A DNA stretch of 14,823 nt from contig CAZUCD010000093.1 in NCBI GenBank assembly GCA_964618855.1, positions 1 through 14,823 on the forward strand. Direction: 5' to 3'. Under the pieces are notes generated by a model. It saw nothing but the letters and a program-made list of their open reading frames with translations. It had not been told where the DNA came from and did no database searches. The position numbers and the translations under genes are program-made. Below, piece by piece: positions 1-7,516 of the stretch. Positions within the stretch are counted from its first letter, which is position 1. Each line of letters opens with the position of its first letter. The stretch is from CAZUCD01 sp964618855 (GTDB taxonomy: Bacteria > Sumerlaeota > Sumerlaeia > SLMS01 > JANRJK01).

Positions 1-152
1 AAGTGGGGGATTTCGGCGCGAGGCTTCGCCGGCCCGACGGCATGGTGCCCAAACAGCCCATAGCCATCGAGGAAGTTCATGGACCCCATCCGGGCGAGGA
101 TCCAGCCGCTGAGGCTGGGCACGAGGGCCACGATCACACCGGCCACGCGCAC
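1..152 (-). CDS. Partial membrane protein, N-terminal part only (unidentified)
   Basis: A minus-strand frame is open from an in-frame TAA at 177-179 down to the left edge. The likeliest start is GTG at 152-150, giving about 50 residues before the sequence runs out. The translation begins with a hydrophobic stretch (VRVAGVIVALVPSLSGWIL), then reads GSMNFLDGYGLFGHHAVGP. This looks like an N-terminal signal anchor or first membrane helix followed by an exported segment. I do not recognise the family. A GTG two codons further in (146-144) is an equally possible start, and no convincing Shine-Dalgarno sequence precedes either. The gene would be divergent from the amylase gene, with about 90 bases between the two starts. 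The call rests on hydrophobicity and an unbroken frame over a short distance, so it is tentative. Confidence 0.45.
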   Translation of the reverse strand, partial: MRVAGVIVALVPSLSGWILARMGSMNFLDGYGLFGHHAVGPAKPRAEIPH

Positions 153-229
153 GATTAGGCGCGCGCGCTTGACCGCTTAACCCGTGCGTCCCGGCGCCAG
201 CACCGGCAGCATCGCGGGACAAAACCCTG

Positions 230-234
230 AAGGA
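230..234 (+). promoter_or_regulatory. Shine-Dalgarno AAGGA that fixes a TTG start
   Basis: AAGGA sits 10 bases ahead of the TTG at 245. No in-frame ATG or GTG precedes a good signal peptide, so this site supports TTG as the initiation codon of the amylase gene. Confidence 0.6.
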
Positions 235-244
235 CGCGCGCCCA

Positions 245-3061
245 TTGAAGGGACTCCATCCACACATCGCGACCGCCGCATTGGCCCTCGCGCTCGCCTC
301 GTCCATCCGGGCGGATCCATTCGTCGCCCCCGCGCCGGAGGACCTGTCGATCTACCACGTGTTCATCGACCGCTTCGCGAACGGCTCGACGGCCAACGAT
401 GATGGGAATCCCAGGGCGCCGTTCGCCCCGTCCAATCCTTCGGGTTTCCATGGAGGGGACCTGGCCGGCGTGCGGCAGAATCTCCCCTACATTCGCGGGA
501 TGGGCTTCAACGGACTGTGGCTCTCGCCATTCCTCGAAAACACGGGGAACTACCATGGCTACGGCACGTACAATTGGTACGGGGTGGACCAGAACTTCGG
601 GACGCTTGCGGAGCTCCAGCAGCTTGTCGCCGACGCGAACGCGATGGGCATTGCAGTCTACTACGACATGGTCACGAACCACTGCGGCGACCAGATTCGT
701 TCCACGAATCCAGGGTATCCGAACTACCTGGCTCCCCCATCCGAGTACACCCTGAGCTGGCGCAACGCGACGCAGTATCCCGCACCCTTCAACAGCCTCT
801 CGCACTTCCACGCGCACGGGAACATCGGCACGTTCGACGTCGTGCCGGAACAGGAACTCGGCGAGCTGTCCGGCCTCGACGACCTCAAGACGGAGACCCA
901 GTACGTGCGCGACCAGATGGTGGCGATCTGGTCGTACTGGCTCGAGCAGACCGGCGTGAGCGGCTTCCGCGTGGACACGGTGAAGCACGTCGACATGGGT
1001 TTCTGGTCCGACTTCCTTCCGAGGCTTCAGGCGCGCGCGACGGAAATCGGGCGCGGTGACCTTTACGTCTTCGGGGAGGTCTACGGCGCGGATGACTCCG
1101 CGATGGCGGCCTACCTGGGGACGATGACGAATCCCGCTTACCGATTCGATGGGGCACTCGACTTCCAGTTCTACTACACGGCGGGCCAGACCTTCGCGCT
1201 GGGCACGGGACCGACGGGCAACATGGCTGGGCGCATCCTCGCGCGGCAGTCCGCCCTGGGGCAGCACCACCTCGTCACACCGAACTTTCTCGACAACCAC
1301 GACGTGCGCCGTTTCATGCACGTCGCGAACAACGACAACCCGGGTTCAGGCCTCGCGGAGCGCCTTCGCAGGCTGGACCTGGGCCTGACGTTCATGTTCA
1401 CCGCCCCGGGACCGCCGGTGCTCTACTACGGGACGGAGCAGGGATTCGACGGGGGCAACGACCCGAACAACCGGGAGGACATGTTCGATGGGCTCTTTGA
1501 GTCGGGGCCCTCTCTCGGGGACAACTTCGACACGACCGCGACGAAGTACCGCCTGGTGAAGAGGCTCAACGAAGTGCGCACCGCGCTCAGCCCGCTCCGC
1601 CGCGGCGCGTTCGTCCTGCACCAGTTCACCAACTCGGGCCCCGGCATCCTTTCCTACAGCCGGCGCCATTCGGGTGAGGAAGTCCTTGTCGTGCTCAACA
1701 CCGGGACGACGGCCCAATCGCAACTCGCAGTCGCGACGAACTGGCCCGCGGGCGAAGTGGTCGTCGATGCGCTGAACCCCTCGGACCAGGCAACGATCGG
1801 GGCCGGTGGCACCTTCCCCGCGCGCATTACGCCCGCGCAGGGCGCCCAAGTCTGGGTTCGGCAGTCGGACCTTCCCCCAACCAGTCCCGAAGTGCTCTCC
1901 ACCACTCCCGCCAACCTCGAGGGGAACGTGGACCCGGAGGCGGATTTGCTGGTCCGATTCTCGGTACCGATGGATCCGACGTCGACGGAGGCCGCGGTCT
2001 CGATCTCCCCCGCCACCCCTGCGTCGTATGCCTGGGAGCTCGGCGGCACACAGCTTCGCATCAATCCCACGGCGAATCTCGCACCCCGGACCCCATACAC
2101 GCTGAGCGTCGCGGCCACGGCTGAGTCGGCATCGGGGACGCCGCTGCTCTTTCCCCTGGGTGCGACGTTCACGACGGGGCGCGACTTCTCCACCTTCCCG
2201 CCGATCCCCCCCGCGCTGGCGGTCGTCGGCGTGACTCCGCTGGGCATCCTGGTGAACGGCATCGACGGGGATTGGGCCGTGCCGGGGGGAATGGTGCAGG
2301 ACACCTGGGCGCTGACGCCGCAGCGCGTGTTCGTCTGGCGCGATGCCGAGGGCGACGACCTCGGACCGGGGACCTACACATATCCGACCAACTCGGCCTT
2401 CACGGGCGGGGATGCGGACCTCGCGGAGCTGCGGGTCGCGCTGACCTCAACGCACGTGCTCTTCTTCATGCGCCCGGTCTCGATCAATCCGGGTGCCAGC
2501 TTCTTCACACCGTACTTTGGCGTCGGGATTGATCTTTCGCCGGGAGGGCGCCTGGGCTCCCTGGGTTACGATCTCTCGACTTCGGCGGTCGGCGTTGCGG
2601 ACCTGGAGGTCAGGCCGGATGCCTCGCCTGAATTCGAGCTCATCTTCACCGGGCCTGCAGGGGCGCACTTGGTGGATGCTTCCGGTTCGCTGGTGCCTGG
2701 GACGATCAACTGGGCGTACGCCCAATCGACAGGCGTCGTCGAGATCGGCGTCCCGCGCGCGATGCTCGGGCTGACCGGCACTTTGAACACACAGCAGTTC
2801 CGCATCCTCCCTTACTCGGCGCTGGAGACCTTCGGGGGCATACGAGAGGTTTCCACGTCCAATGCCGCCTTCACCCCGGGGGGAGGGGCCACGCACGCGA
2901 ACGATCCGGACGTCTTCGACCTGGCCGGGGCCGGGACCGCCGACCAGGTGGCCGACCTGCAGGATTACGACGCGACCATTCCCCCGATGGTCGTGCGGAG
3001 CCTCATCCCCCTGGCCCTGAGCGACACGCAGTCCGCCGTCGACGCATGGATGCTCTATTAG
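245..3061 (+). CDS. Secreted GH13 alpha-amylase-type glycoside hydrolase with Ig-like and glucodextranase-C modules
   Basis: Predicted exported enzyme acting on alpha-glucans (starch, glycogen or maltodextrin). The TTG start is followed by a signal peptide (hydrophobic residues 8-20, probable cleavage after IRA near residue 23). Residues about 33-450 form the GH13 barrel. The four conserved regions are visible: DMVTNH at 141-146, GFRVDTVKH with nucleophile D244, FGEV with acid/base E278, and LDNHD with D353. Residues about 454-540 resemble the beta-sandwich domain C of amylases. Residues about 545-645 match a bacterial Ig-like (Big_5/SbsA) domain, with the pattern P-N-x-x-G-N-V-D and R-F-S-V-P-M-D. 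Residues about 690-890 carry the glucodextranase-C signature DAEGDDLGPGTYTYP and later DPDVFDLAG. At 938 residues it is about twice a plain amylase because of these additions, which probably bind glucan or the cell surface. Exact specificity (amylase, neopullulanase or transferase) cannot be read from sequence. Confidence 0.93.
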   Translation: MKGLHPHIATAALALALASSIRADPFVAPAPEDLSIYHVFIDRFANGSTANDDGNPRAPFAPSNPSGFHGGDLAGVRQNLPYIRGMGFNGLWLSPFLENTGNYHGYGTYNWYGVDQNFGTLAELQQLVADANAMGIAVYYDMVTNHCGDQIRSTNPGYPNYLAPPSEYTLSWRNATQYPAPFNSLSHFHAHGNIGTFDVVPEQELGELSGLDDLKTETQYVRDQMVAIWSYWLEQTGVSGFRVDTVKHVDMGFWSDFLPRLQARATEIGRGDLYVFGEVYGADDSAMAAYLGTMTNPAYRFDGALDFQFYYTAGQTFALGTGPTGNMAGRILARQSALGQHHLVTPNFLDNHDVRRFMHVANNDNPGSGLAERLRRLDLGLTFMFTAPGPPVLYYGTEQGFDGGNDPNNREDMFDGLFESGPSLGDNFDTTATKYRLVKRLNEVRTALSPLRRGAFVLHQFTNSGPGILSYSRRHSGEEVLVVLNTGTTAQSQLAVATNWPAGEVVVDALNPSDQATIGAGGTFPARITPAQGAQVWVRQSDLPPTSPEVLSTTPANLEGNVDPEADLLVRFSVPMDPTSTEAAVSISPATPASYAWELGGTQLRINPTANLAPRTPYTLSVAATAESASGTPLLFPLGATFTTGRDFSTFPPIPPALAVVGVTPLGILVNGIDGDWAVPGGMVQDTWALTPQRVFVWRDAEGDDLGPGTYTYPTNSAFTGGDADLAELRVALTSTHVLFFMRPVSINPGASFFTPYFGVGIDLSPGGRLGSLGYDLSTSAVGVADLEVRPDASPEFELIFTGPAGAHLVDASGSLVPGTINWAYAQSTGVVEIGVPRAMLGLTGTLNTQQFRILPYSALETFGGIREVSTSNAAFTPGGGATHANDPDVFDLAGAGTADQVADLQDYDATIPPMVVRSLIPLALSDTQSAVDAWMLY

Positions 3062-3072
3062 TTGTCCCCCGG

Positions 3073-3098
3073 CGAGGGCCGAAACCAACTTCCCCTCG
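3073..3098 (+). other. Inverted repeat after the amylase gene
   Basis: CGAGGG (3073-3078) and CCCTCG (3093-3098) form a 6-bp GC-rich stem with a 14-base loop, beginning 11 bases after the amylase stop codon. No T-run follows, so it is not a classical intrinsic terminator. It could protect the mRNA 3' end or be chance in GC-rich DNA. Confidence 0.3.
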
Positions 3099-3118
3099 GC
3101 TTCCGGAGTTGAATGTCA

Positions 3119-3144
3119 TGCGTGCCCGACTGTAGGGCCACGCA
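3119..3144 (+). terminator. Hairpin between amylase and hydrolase genes, possible terminator or leader structure
   Basis: TGCGTGCCC (3119-3127) pairs with GGG, a bulged C, then CACGCA (3135-3144), leaving a 7-base loop. That is 9 base pairs with a single bulge, the strongest stem-loop in this 107-base gap. A C-rich run (TCCCCCC) follows instead of a T-run. It lies about 24 bases before the hydrolase start, so it could equally shape that gene's leader. No promoter is obvious nearby. Confidence 0.35.
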
Positions 3145-3168
3145 TCCCCCCTTGGAATCGGAACGACC

Positions 3169-4158
3169 ATGAAACAGATCCTCGCATGGCTGGTTGCGGC
3201 TGCGCTTCTGCTCTCGGGCGGGGTGGCGACAGGCGAAGCGGGCGACCGCGGCACGAGCGAGCCGCTTGGCCTCAGGTTTCCCGACGAGCAAAAGCCGGCC
3301 TTCGTCGTCGAGGTCACGGGGAGCGGTCCCCCGGTCATCCTGATCCCGGGCCTGATGTGCTCGGCCCGCGTCTGGGACGAGACGGTGGCCACCCTTTCGA
3401 AGTCGCACACTTGCCACGCCATCACGATCAACGGTTTCGGGGGACTCCCCTACCAGGGGCCGCCGATGCTCGAGACCGTCAAGACCGGCGTGATCGAGTA
3501 CATGGAGAAGAACGACCTGCGCGACGTGGTGGTGATCGGGCACAGCCTCGGCGGCTTCATCGCGTTCTGGGTTGCGTCGGAGAAGCCGTCGCGGCTGCGG
3601 GCAATCGTCGCCGTGGACGGTGTTCCGTTCCTGCCAGCGCTCGCCGACGCCCGCGCGACGTCGGGGACGACGCGCCTTCAGGCCGAGATGATGCGCCAGC
3701 AGATCGGTTCCCTCCCGCGCGAGGGGTTCCGAAGGATGGCCGGGATCTCCACGGGCCAGATGATCGGGAACAAGGATCGCCACGACGACATGGCCGCGAT
3801 GGCGGAACTTGCGGACCCGGCCGCGACGGGGCAGGCGATGTACGACCTGCAGACGACGGACCTGCGCCCCCGGGTGAAGGACATTGGCGTGCCGATCCTG
3901 ATGCTGAACGGGGCCGGGCTTGCGAACCACGACGCGCTGGCGCGCAACCTCGCCATCGAGTTCCAGAAGCAGATCCGCACGGCGCAGCGTGCGCGCTTCG
4001 TGCAACTGCGCAATGCCCGCCACTTCATCATGTACGACGACTTCGAAGGGATGATGGCCGCGATCAACGACTTCCTGAAGGACCCGCCCACGACGTGCGA
4101 GGACCTCGATTCAACCCGCACCATCCCGAAGGAAGTTCCGGAGAAGGTCGCGCCCTGA
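3169..4158 (+). CDS. Exported alpha/beta-hydrolase fold protein
   Basis: The 329-residue protein has an N-terminal signal peptide (hydrophobic core about residues 5-19, probable cleavage near VATGEA at 19-24) and one alpha/beta-hydrolase domain. The strand-turn VILIPGLMCS (56-65) supplies the oxyanion-hole region. GHSLGG (124-129) is the nucleophile elbow with S126. RHFIMYDD (284-291) holds the catalytic histidine H285, and the acid is probably in NGAGLANHD (247-255). Substrate is unknown; esterase or lipase-like activity in the periplasm or outside the cell is the natural guess. It starts 107 bases after the amylase and may share its transcript, though a hairpin lies between. The last 16 codons run 48 bases into the end of the converging glutamine amidotransferase gene. 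That tail (about residues 305-329) lies beyond the hydrolase fold. Confidence 0.88.
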   Translation: MKQILAWLVAAALLLSGGVATGEAGDRGTSEPLGLRFPDEQKPAFVVEVTGSGPPVILIPGLMCSARVWDETVATLSKSHTCHAITINGFGGLPYQGPPMLETVKTGVIEYMEKNDLRDVVVIGHSLGGFIAFWVASEKPSRLRAIVAVDGVPFLPALADARATSGTTRLQAEMMRQQIGSLPREGFRRMAGISTGQMIGNKDRHDDMAAMAELADPAATGQAMYDLQTTDLRPRVKDIGVPILMLNGAGLANHDALARNLAIEFQKQIRTAQRARFVQLRNARHFIMYDDFEGMMAAINDFLKDPPTTCEDLDSTRTIPKEVPEKVAP

Positions 4159-4686
4159 CTCGGTCAGGATCGATTCCGGATGGAACTGGACGCCCTGGAC
4201 GGGATGTGAGCGGTGGCGCAGGCCCTGGATCAGTCCATCCTCGCTGCGGGCAGTGATCTCGAGTTCGGCGGGCAGGGATGACTCCTCGACGATGAGCGAG
4301 TGGTAGCGCGTGGCGAGGAAGGGCGATGGCAGCCCCGCGAACACGCCCTTCCCCTCGTGCGCAATGCGCGAGGTCTTGCCGTGCATGGGCCTCGGGGCGC
4401 GCACGACCCGGCCGCCGTATGCGTGCCCGATGCACTGGTGCCCGAGGCATACGCCCAGGAGGGGTGTCCGCGCCCCCAATTCAGAAATGATCTCGCAGCA
4501 GTACCCCGCCTCGGCAGGGCCGCACGGGCCGGGCGAAATCACGATCCGGTCCGGGCCGCGCGACGAGATGCGCTCGGGCGAGGCCTCGTCGTTGCGGAGC
4601 ACCTCGACCTGCGCGCCGAGTTCCGCGAGGCACTGGACGAGGTTGAACGTGAACGAATCGTAGTTGTCGACTATGAGCACTCTCAT
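4111..4686 (-). CDS. pabA: Glutamine amidotransferase subunit of anthranilate / aminodeoxychorismate synthase (TrpG/PabA)
   Basis: A class I glutamine amidotransferase that releases ammonia from glutamine for the chorismate-using partner (TrpE or PabB) in tryptophan or folate synthesis. The 191 residues fit the family. Landmarks are NYDSFTFNL (8-16), SPGPCGP (51-57), the nucleophile elbow GVCLGHQ with C80, and the end of the catalytic triad QFHPE with H169 and E171. MHGKTS (101-106) is also typical. TrpG and PabA cannot be separated by sequence alone, and one protein serves both pathways in many bacteria, so the symbol is provisional. No trpE or pabB lies in the window. It starts 71 bases after the response regulator on the same strand and is probably the last gene of that operon. 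The bases before ATG (CCCGCCTCCCGCC) contain no Shine-Dalgarno sequence. Its end overlaps the converging hydrolase gene. Confidence 0.9.
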   Translation of the reverse strand: MRVLIVDNYDSFTFNLVQCLAELGAQVEVLRNDEASPERISSRGPDRIVISPGPCGPAEAGYCCEIISELGARTPLLGVCLGHQCIGHAYGGRVVRAPRPMHGKTSRIAHEGKGVFAGLPSPFLATRYHSLIVEESSLPAELEITARSEDGLIQGLRHRSHPVQGVQFHPESILTESGRDLLRNFLRDGAG

Positions 4687-4757
4687 GGCGGGAGGCGGGG
4701 AACCGTGCGGGAGGTTGTTGGGGCGTGTTTCGGGGAGGCGATTCGCCGGTGGGAGCG

Positions 4758-6179
4758 TCAGGCCTGCCCGTCGTCCCTGATCTCGAAGCGCTTGATCATG
4801 CGGTAGAGCGTGGCGCGGTCAACGCCGAGCGCCTCCGCTGTCTCCATCTTGCGCCACCCGGTGGCATCCAGCGCCGCGATGACACGCTTTTTGGTGATCT
4901 CGTCAAGGAACGCGGCGAGCGGCAGCCGCATGTGCTCGTCCTCGATGCGGGGTGAGCTTGGCGCCCCGGCACCCGGCGCCATCCGGCCGTCCTGTGTGGA
5001 GAACTCCGCCGGGTGCAGCCACAGGTCGTCCGCCGTGATCTCGTTCGAGCGCGACAGGATGACGGCGCGCTCGATTGTGTTCTCGAGCTCCCGGACGTTT
5101 CCGCGCCAGGGGGCGGACCGGAGCATCTCGACAGCATCCGCGGAGAGCAACTTGGTCGCACCGCCTGACTCGCGCGCATGCTTGAGGAGAAAGTGCTGCG
5201 CGAGCTCGCGGATGTCCTCGCGGCGCTCCCGCAGGGGCGGAATGTGGATCGGGACGACATTCAGGCGGTAGTAGAGGTCCTCGCGAAACCGCCCTGCCGC
5301 GACCTCGTCCTTCAGGTTTTTGTTCGTGGCGGCGACGATGCGCGCATCGACCCGCAGGGTCGAGTTGCCGCCGACGCGCTCGAACGTTCCCTCCTGCAGT
5401 ACGCGGAGCAGCTTCGTCTGGAACGCGTTGTCCACCTCGCCTATCTCGTCGAGGAAGATGGTGCCGCCGTCCGCCTCCTCGAACTTGCCTCGGTGGGTGC
5501 GCAGGGCGCCGGTGAAGGCACCCTTCTCGTGGCCGAACAGCTCGCTCTCGAGGAGCGTCGACGTCAGGGCTGCACAGTTGATGGCCACGAATGGGCCTTG
5601 GGCGCGCGTGCTGCGGGCATGGATGGCGCGCGCGACGAGTTCCTTCCCCGTGCCGCTCTCCCCCGTGACGAGCACGTTCGCGCGGGACGGGGCCACGCGC
5701 TCGATCATGTCCACGACACCCTGCACGGCGGCGGAACCGCCAATGATGGTCTGCGCCCCGAAGCGCAGGCCGAACTCGTGGCGCAGGTTCGAGTTCTCGT
5801 TGCGGAGCTGGAGCATCTCCGCGGCGCGGGCGATCGTGACGCGCAGTTCCTCGTTGTCGAAGGGCTTGAGGATGTAGTCGAACGCCCCGGCCTTGATGGC
5901 GTCGACTGCTCCCTTCACGCTCCCGTAGGCCGTCATCAGGACGACCTGCGTGTTTGGGTTCCCGGCCCGGATGCGCTCCAGGAGCGTCTGCCCGTCCATC
6001 ACGGGCATCTTGATGTCGGTGACGACGATCTCCGGGTGGAAGGACTCGATCAGCTCGATGGCCTTCTGCCCGTTCTCCTCGGTGCGGACTTCGTATCCCC
6101 ACTTCTGGGCGGCGATCGAGAGTATCTTGCACATGCGGGGTTCGTCGTCGACGATGAGGAGCCGGTAGCGTGGGCTCAT
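4758..6179 (-). CDS. NtrC-family sigma-54-dependent response regulator
   Basis: A 473-residue activator with the full NtrC architecture. The receiver domain (about 5-120) has DDE at 11-13, phospho-acceptor D55 in TDIKMP, T83 and K105. The AAA+ domain (about 143-375) has Walker A GESGTGKE (173-180), the sigma-54-contacting loop GAFTGA (220-225), Walker B IFLDEIGE (241-248) and the arginine-finger region RFREDLYYRL. The C-terminal Fis-type helix-turn-helix is at about 446-466 (AEALGVDRATLYRMI). With GAFTGA intact, it should open sigma-54 promoters when phosphorylated by the kinase encoded just upstream. Its ATG overlaps the kinase stop in an ATGA, and GGAGGG lies 6 bases ahead of the start. Its target genes cannot be told from this window; I found no convincing -24/-12 promoter here. 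Confidence 0.96.
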   Translation of the reverse strand: MSPRYRLLIVDDEPRMCKILSIAAQKWGYEVRTEENGQKAIELIESFHPEIVVTDIKMPVMDGQTLLERIRAGNPNTQVVLMTAYGSVKGAVDAIKAGAFDYILKPFDNEELRVTIARAAEMLQLRNENSNLRHEFGLRFGAQTIIGGSAAVQGVVDMIERVAPSRANVLVTGESGTGKELVARAIHARSTRAQGPFVAINCAALTSTLLESELFGHEKGAFTGALRTHRGKFEEADGGTIFLDEIGEVDNAFQTKLLRVLQEGTFERVGGNSTLRVDARIVAATNKNLKDEVAAGRFREDLYYRLNVVPIHIPPLRERREDIRELAQHFLLKHARESGGATKLLSADAVEMLRSAPWRGNVRELENTIERAVILSRSNEITADDLWLHPAEFSTQDGRMAPGAGAPSSPRIEDEHMRLPLAAFLDEITKKRVIAALDATGWRKMETAEALGVDRATLYRMIKRFEIRDDGQA

Positions 6180-7504
6180 GTTGTGCCCTCCGATTGGTTT
6201 GTTCCGCGCACGGTCGCAGGATTCTCGGCGGGCGCGGCTGCCTGCAGTCCAAGGTAGATTCGCGTTCCCTCCTCGAGCTGGGATTCGACGCGGAAGCGCC
6301 CTCCCATGCCCTCCATCAACTGCACGACGACCGGCAAGCCAAGCCCGGTTCCCTTTGTCTTCGTGGTGTAGAACGGTTCGGTAATCTGCTGCAGGGTGAC
6401 GGGGCTCATTCCCGGTCCGTTGTCGTGGATGTCCACAACGACGGAGGTGGCGCCCTCCATCGCGGTGCCGATCTCTATGAGGCCCCCGCCCACTTCCATG
6501 ACGGCGTCCCGGGCGTTCCAGACGATGTTCAGGAACACCTGGTAGAACTGGTCTGGGTCGAGCTGCGCCTCCGTGACGTTGCCGGGCCGGAAGACGATGC
6601 TGACGCGCTTGCGGGCGAGTTCCTCCTCCAGCCGCGAGACCCAGCCGCCGATCAGGTCGTTGACGTCGTGCGCCGTGACCCGGGGGGGCTTTGGGCTCGA
6701 GAAGTTCAACAGGTCGGTGATGATCCTGTTGAGGCGTACAACCTCCTCCTGGATCAGGTCTGCGGCCTCCCGTGCCGGGGATTCCTCCTGGAGTTCGTCG
6801 CGGATGACACCGGATGCGCTCTGGATGACGGTGAGGGGATTGCGTATCTCGTGCGCGAGCGTCGCCGCAAGGCGGCCTATGGATGCGAGCTTCTGGGCGG
6901 ACAGCACCTTCTGCTGCATGTCGCTCATCTTGCGGTTGATCGCCGTCAGTTCACGTATCTTCGTCTCGTTGATCGCGCGCATCTCCTCGTTCTTGCGCTC
7001 CTCCTGCCCGGCGAGTTCCCCGTGCAGCTTCTCCCGCCGCCGCAGGAGCAGGACGTACGCCCCGAGCGGCCCCCAGATGAACGCGAGCGGGGCGCGCGGC
7101 TTCACGAGCAGAGTCGTGCTCCCGAGCGGAATGGCCGCGATGGGCGCCCCCTCCGCGCGCATGTCGTGGATGGCCCCCCATCTGAGGATGGCGGCGAGCA
7201 CCTGCTCCGTGGTGTAGACGTGCTCAAGTGGGACCCCCAGGTTTGCAGCGATCACGCCCTCGTCGAGCCGCTCGTCGCGCCACGATCCGAGCCCCTTCGG
7301 CCAAAGGAGCTGCTGTATTCGGGGGAAAGTCTCGTGCCGGACGCTGATGAGCGCGACCTCCGGCAGGAGGAGCAGCAGGGTGAACAGCGCGCCGAGGAGG
7401 ACGTATGGGCGCATGCGCAGCGCCGCGAGCCGCTCCTGCGGCCCGCGATGCGAGGGAAGGCCGTCGAGCAGCTCGTCGACGACGGGGACGCCGTTCCCGC
7501 CCAT
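6176..7504 (-). CDS. Membrane sensor histidine kinase, partner of the adjacent NtrC-type regulator
   Basis: A 442-residue kinase. Two membrane helices (about 33-54 and 139-155) enclose an extracytoplasmic segment of about 85 residues that I cannot assign to a known sensor domain. A charged, probably coiled-coil stretch (about 156-205) leads to the catalytic part. This has the H-box LAHEIRNPL with H218, N-box NIVWNARDAV (326-335), G1 DNGPGM (361-366), F-box EPFYTTK (376-382) and G2 GTGLGL (385-390). It should autophosphorylate and pass phosphate to D55 of the next gene product. The stop codon overlaps that gene's start (ATGA), implying coupled translation. Its start lies 12 bases after the DJ-1-like gene and lacks a clear Shine-Dalgarno sequence. 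ATG at codon 31, just before the first helix, is an alternative start. Confidence 0.95.
   Translation of the reverse strand: MGGNGVPVVDELLDGLPSHRGPQERLAALRMRPYVLLGALFTLLLLLPEVALISVRHETFPRIQQLLWPKGLGSWRDERLDEGVIAANLGVPLEHVYTTEQVLAAILRWGAIHDMRAEGAPIAAIPLGSTTLLVKPRAPLAFIWGPLGAYVLLLRRREKLHGELAGQEERKNEEMRAINETKIRELTAINRKMSDMQQKVLSAQKLASIGRLAATLAHEIRNPLTVIQSASGVIRDELQEESPAREAADLIQEEVVRLNRIITDLLNFSSPKPPRVTAHDVNDLIGGWVSRLEEELARKRVSIVFRPGNVTEAQLDPDQFYQVFLNIVWNARDAVMEVGGGLIEIGTAMEGATSVVVDIHDNGPGMSPVTLQQITEPFYTTKTKGTGLGLPVVVQLMEGMGGRFRVESQLEEGTRIYLGLQAAAPAENPATVRGTNQSEGTT
6186..6191 (-). promoter_or_regulatory. Shine-Dalgarno of the response-regulator gene
   Basis: On the minus strand the sequence reads GGAGGG with 6 bases before ATG (6179-6177). 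It is embedded in the last codons of the kinase gene, supporting re-initiation at the ATGA junction. Confidence 0.6.
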
Positions 7505-7516
7505 GCCGCGAGGGTG

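Noticed and set aside
155..1321. A 388-codon open frame antisense to the amylase gene
   Set aside because: It is rich in arginine, valine and histidine, has no domain motif, and mirrors the GC-rich third codon positions of the amylase. The amylase catalytic motifs prove the plus strand is coding.
3186..4256. A 356-codon plus-strand frame within the hydrolase gene
   Set aside because: It is glycine/arginine/aspartate-rich and off-frame. The hydrolase frame holds the signal peptide and catalytic motifs.
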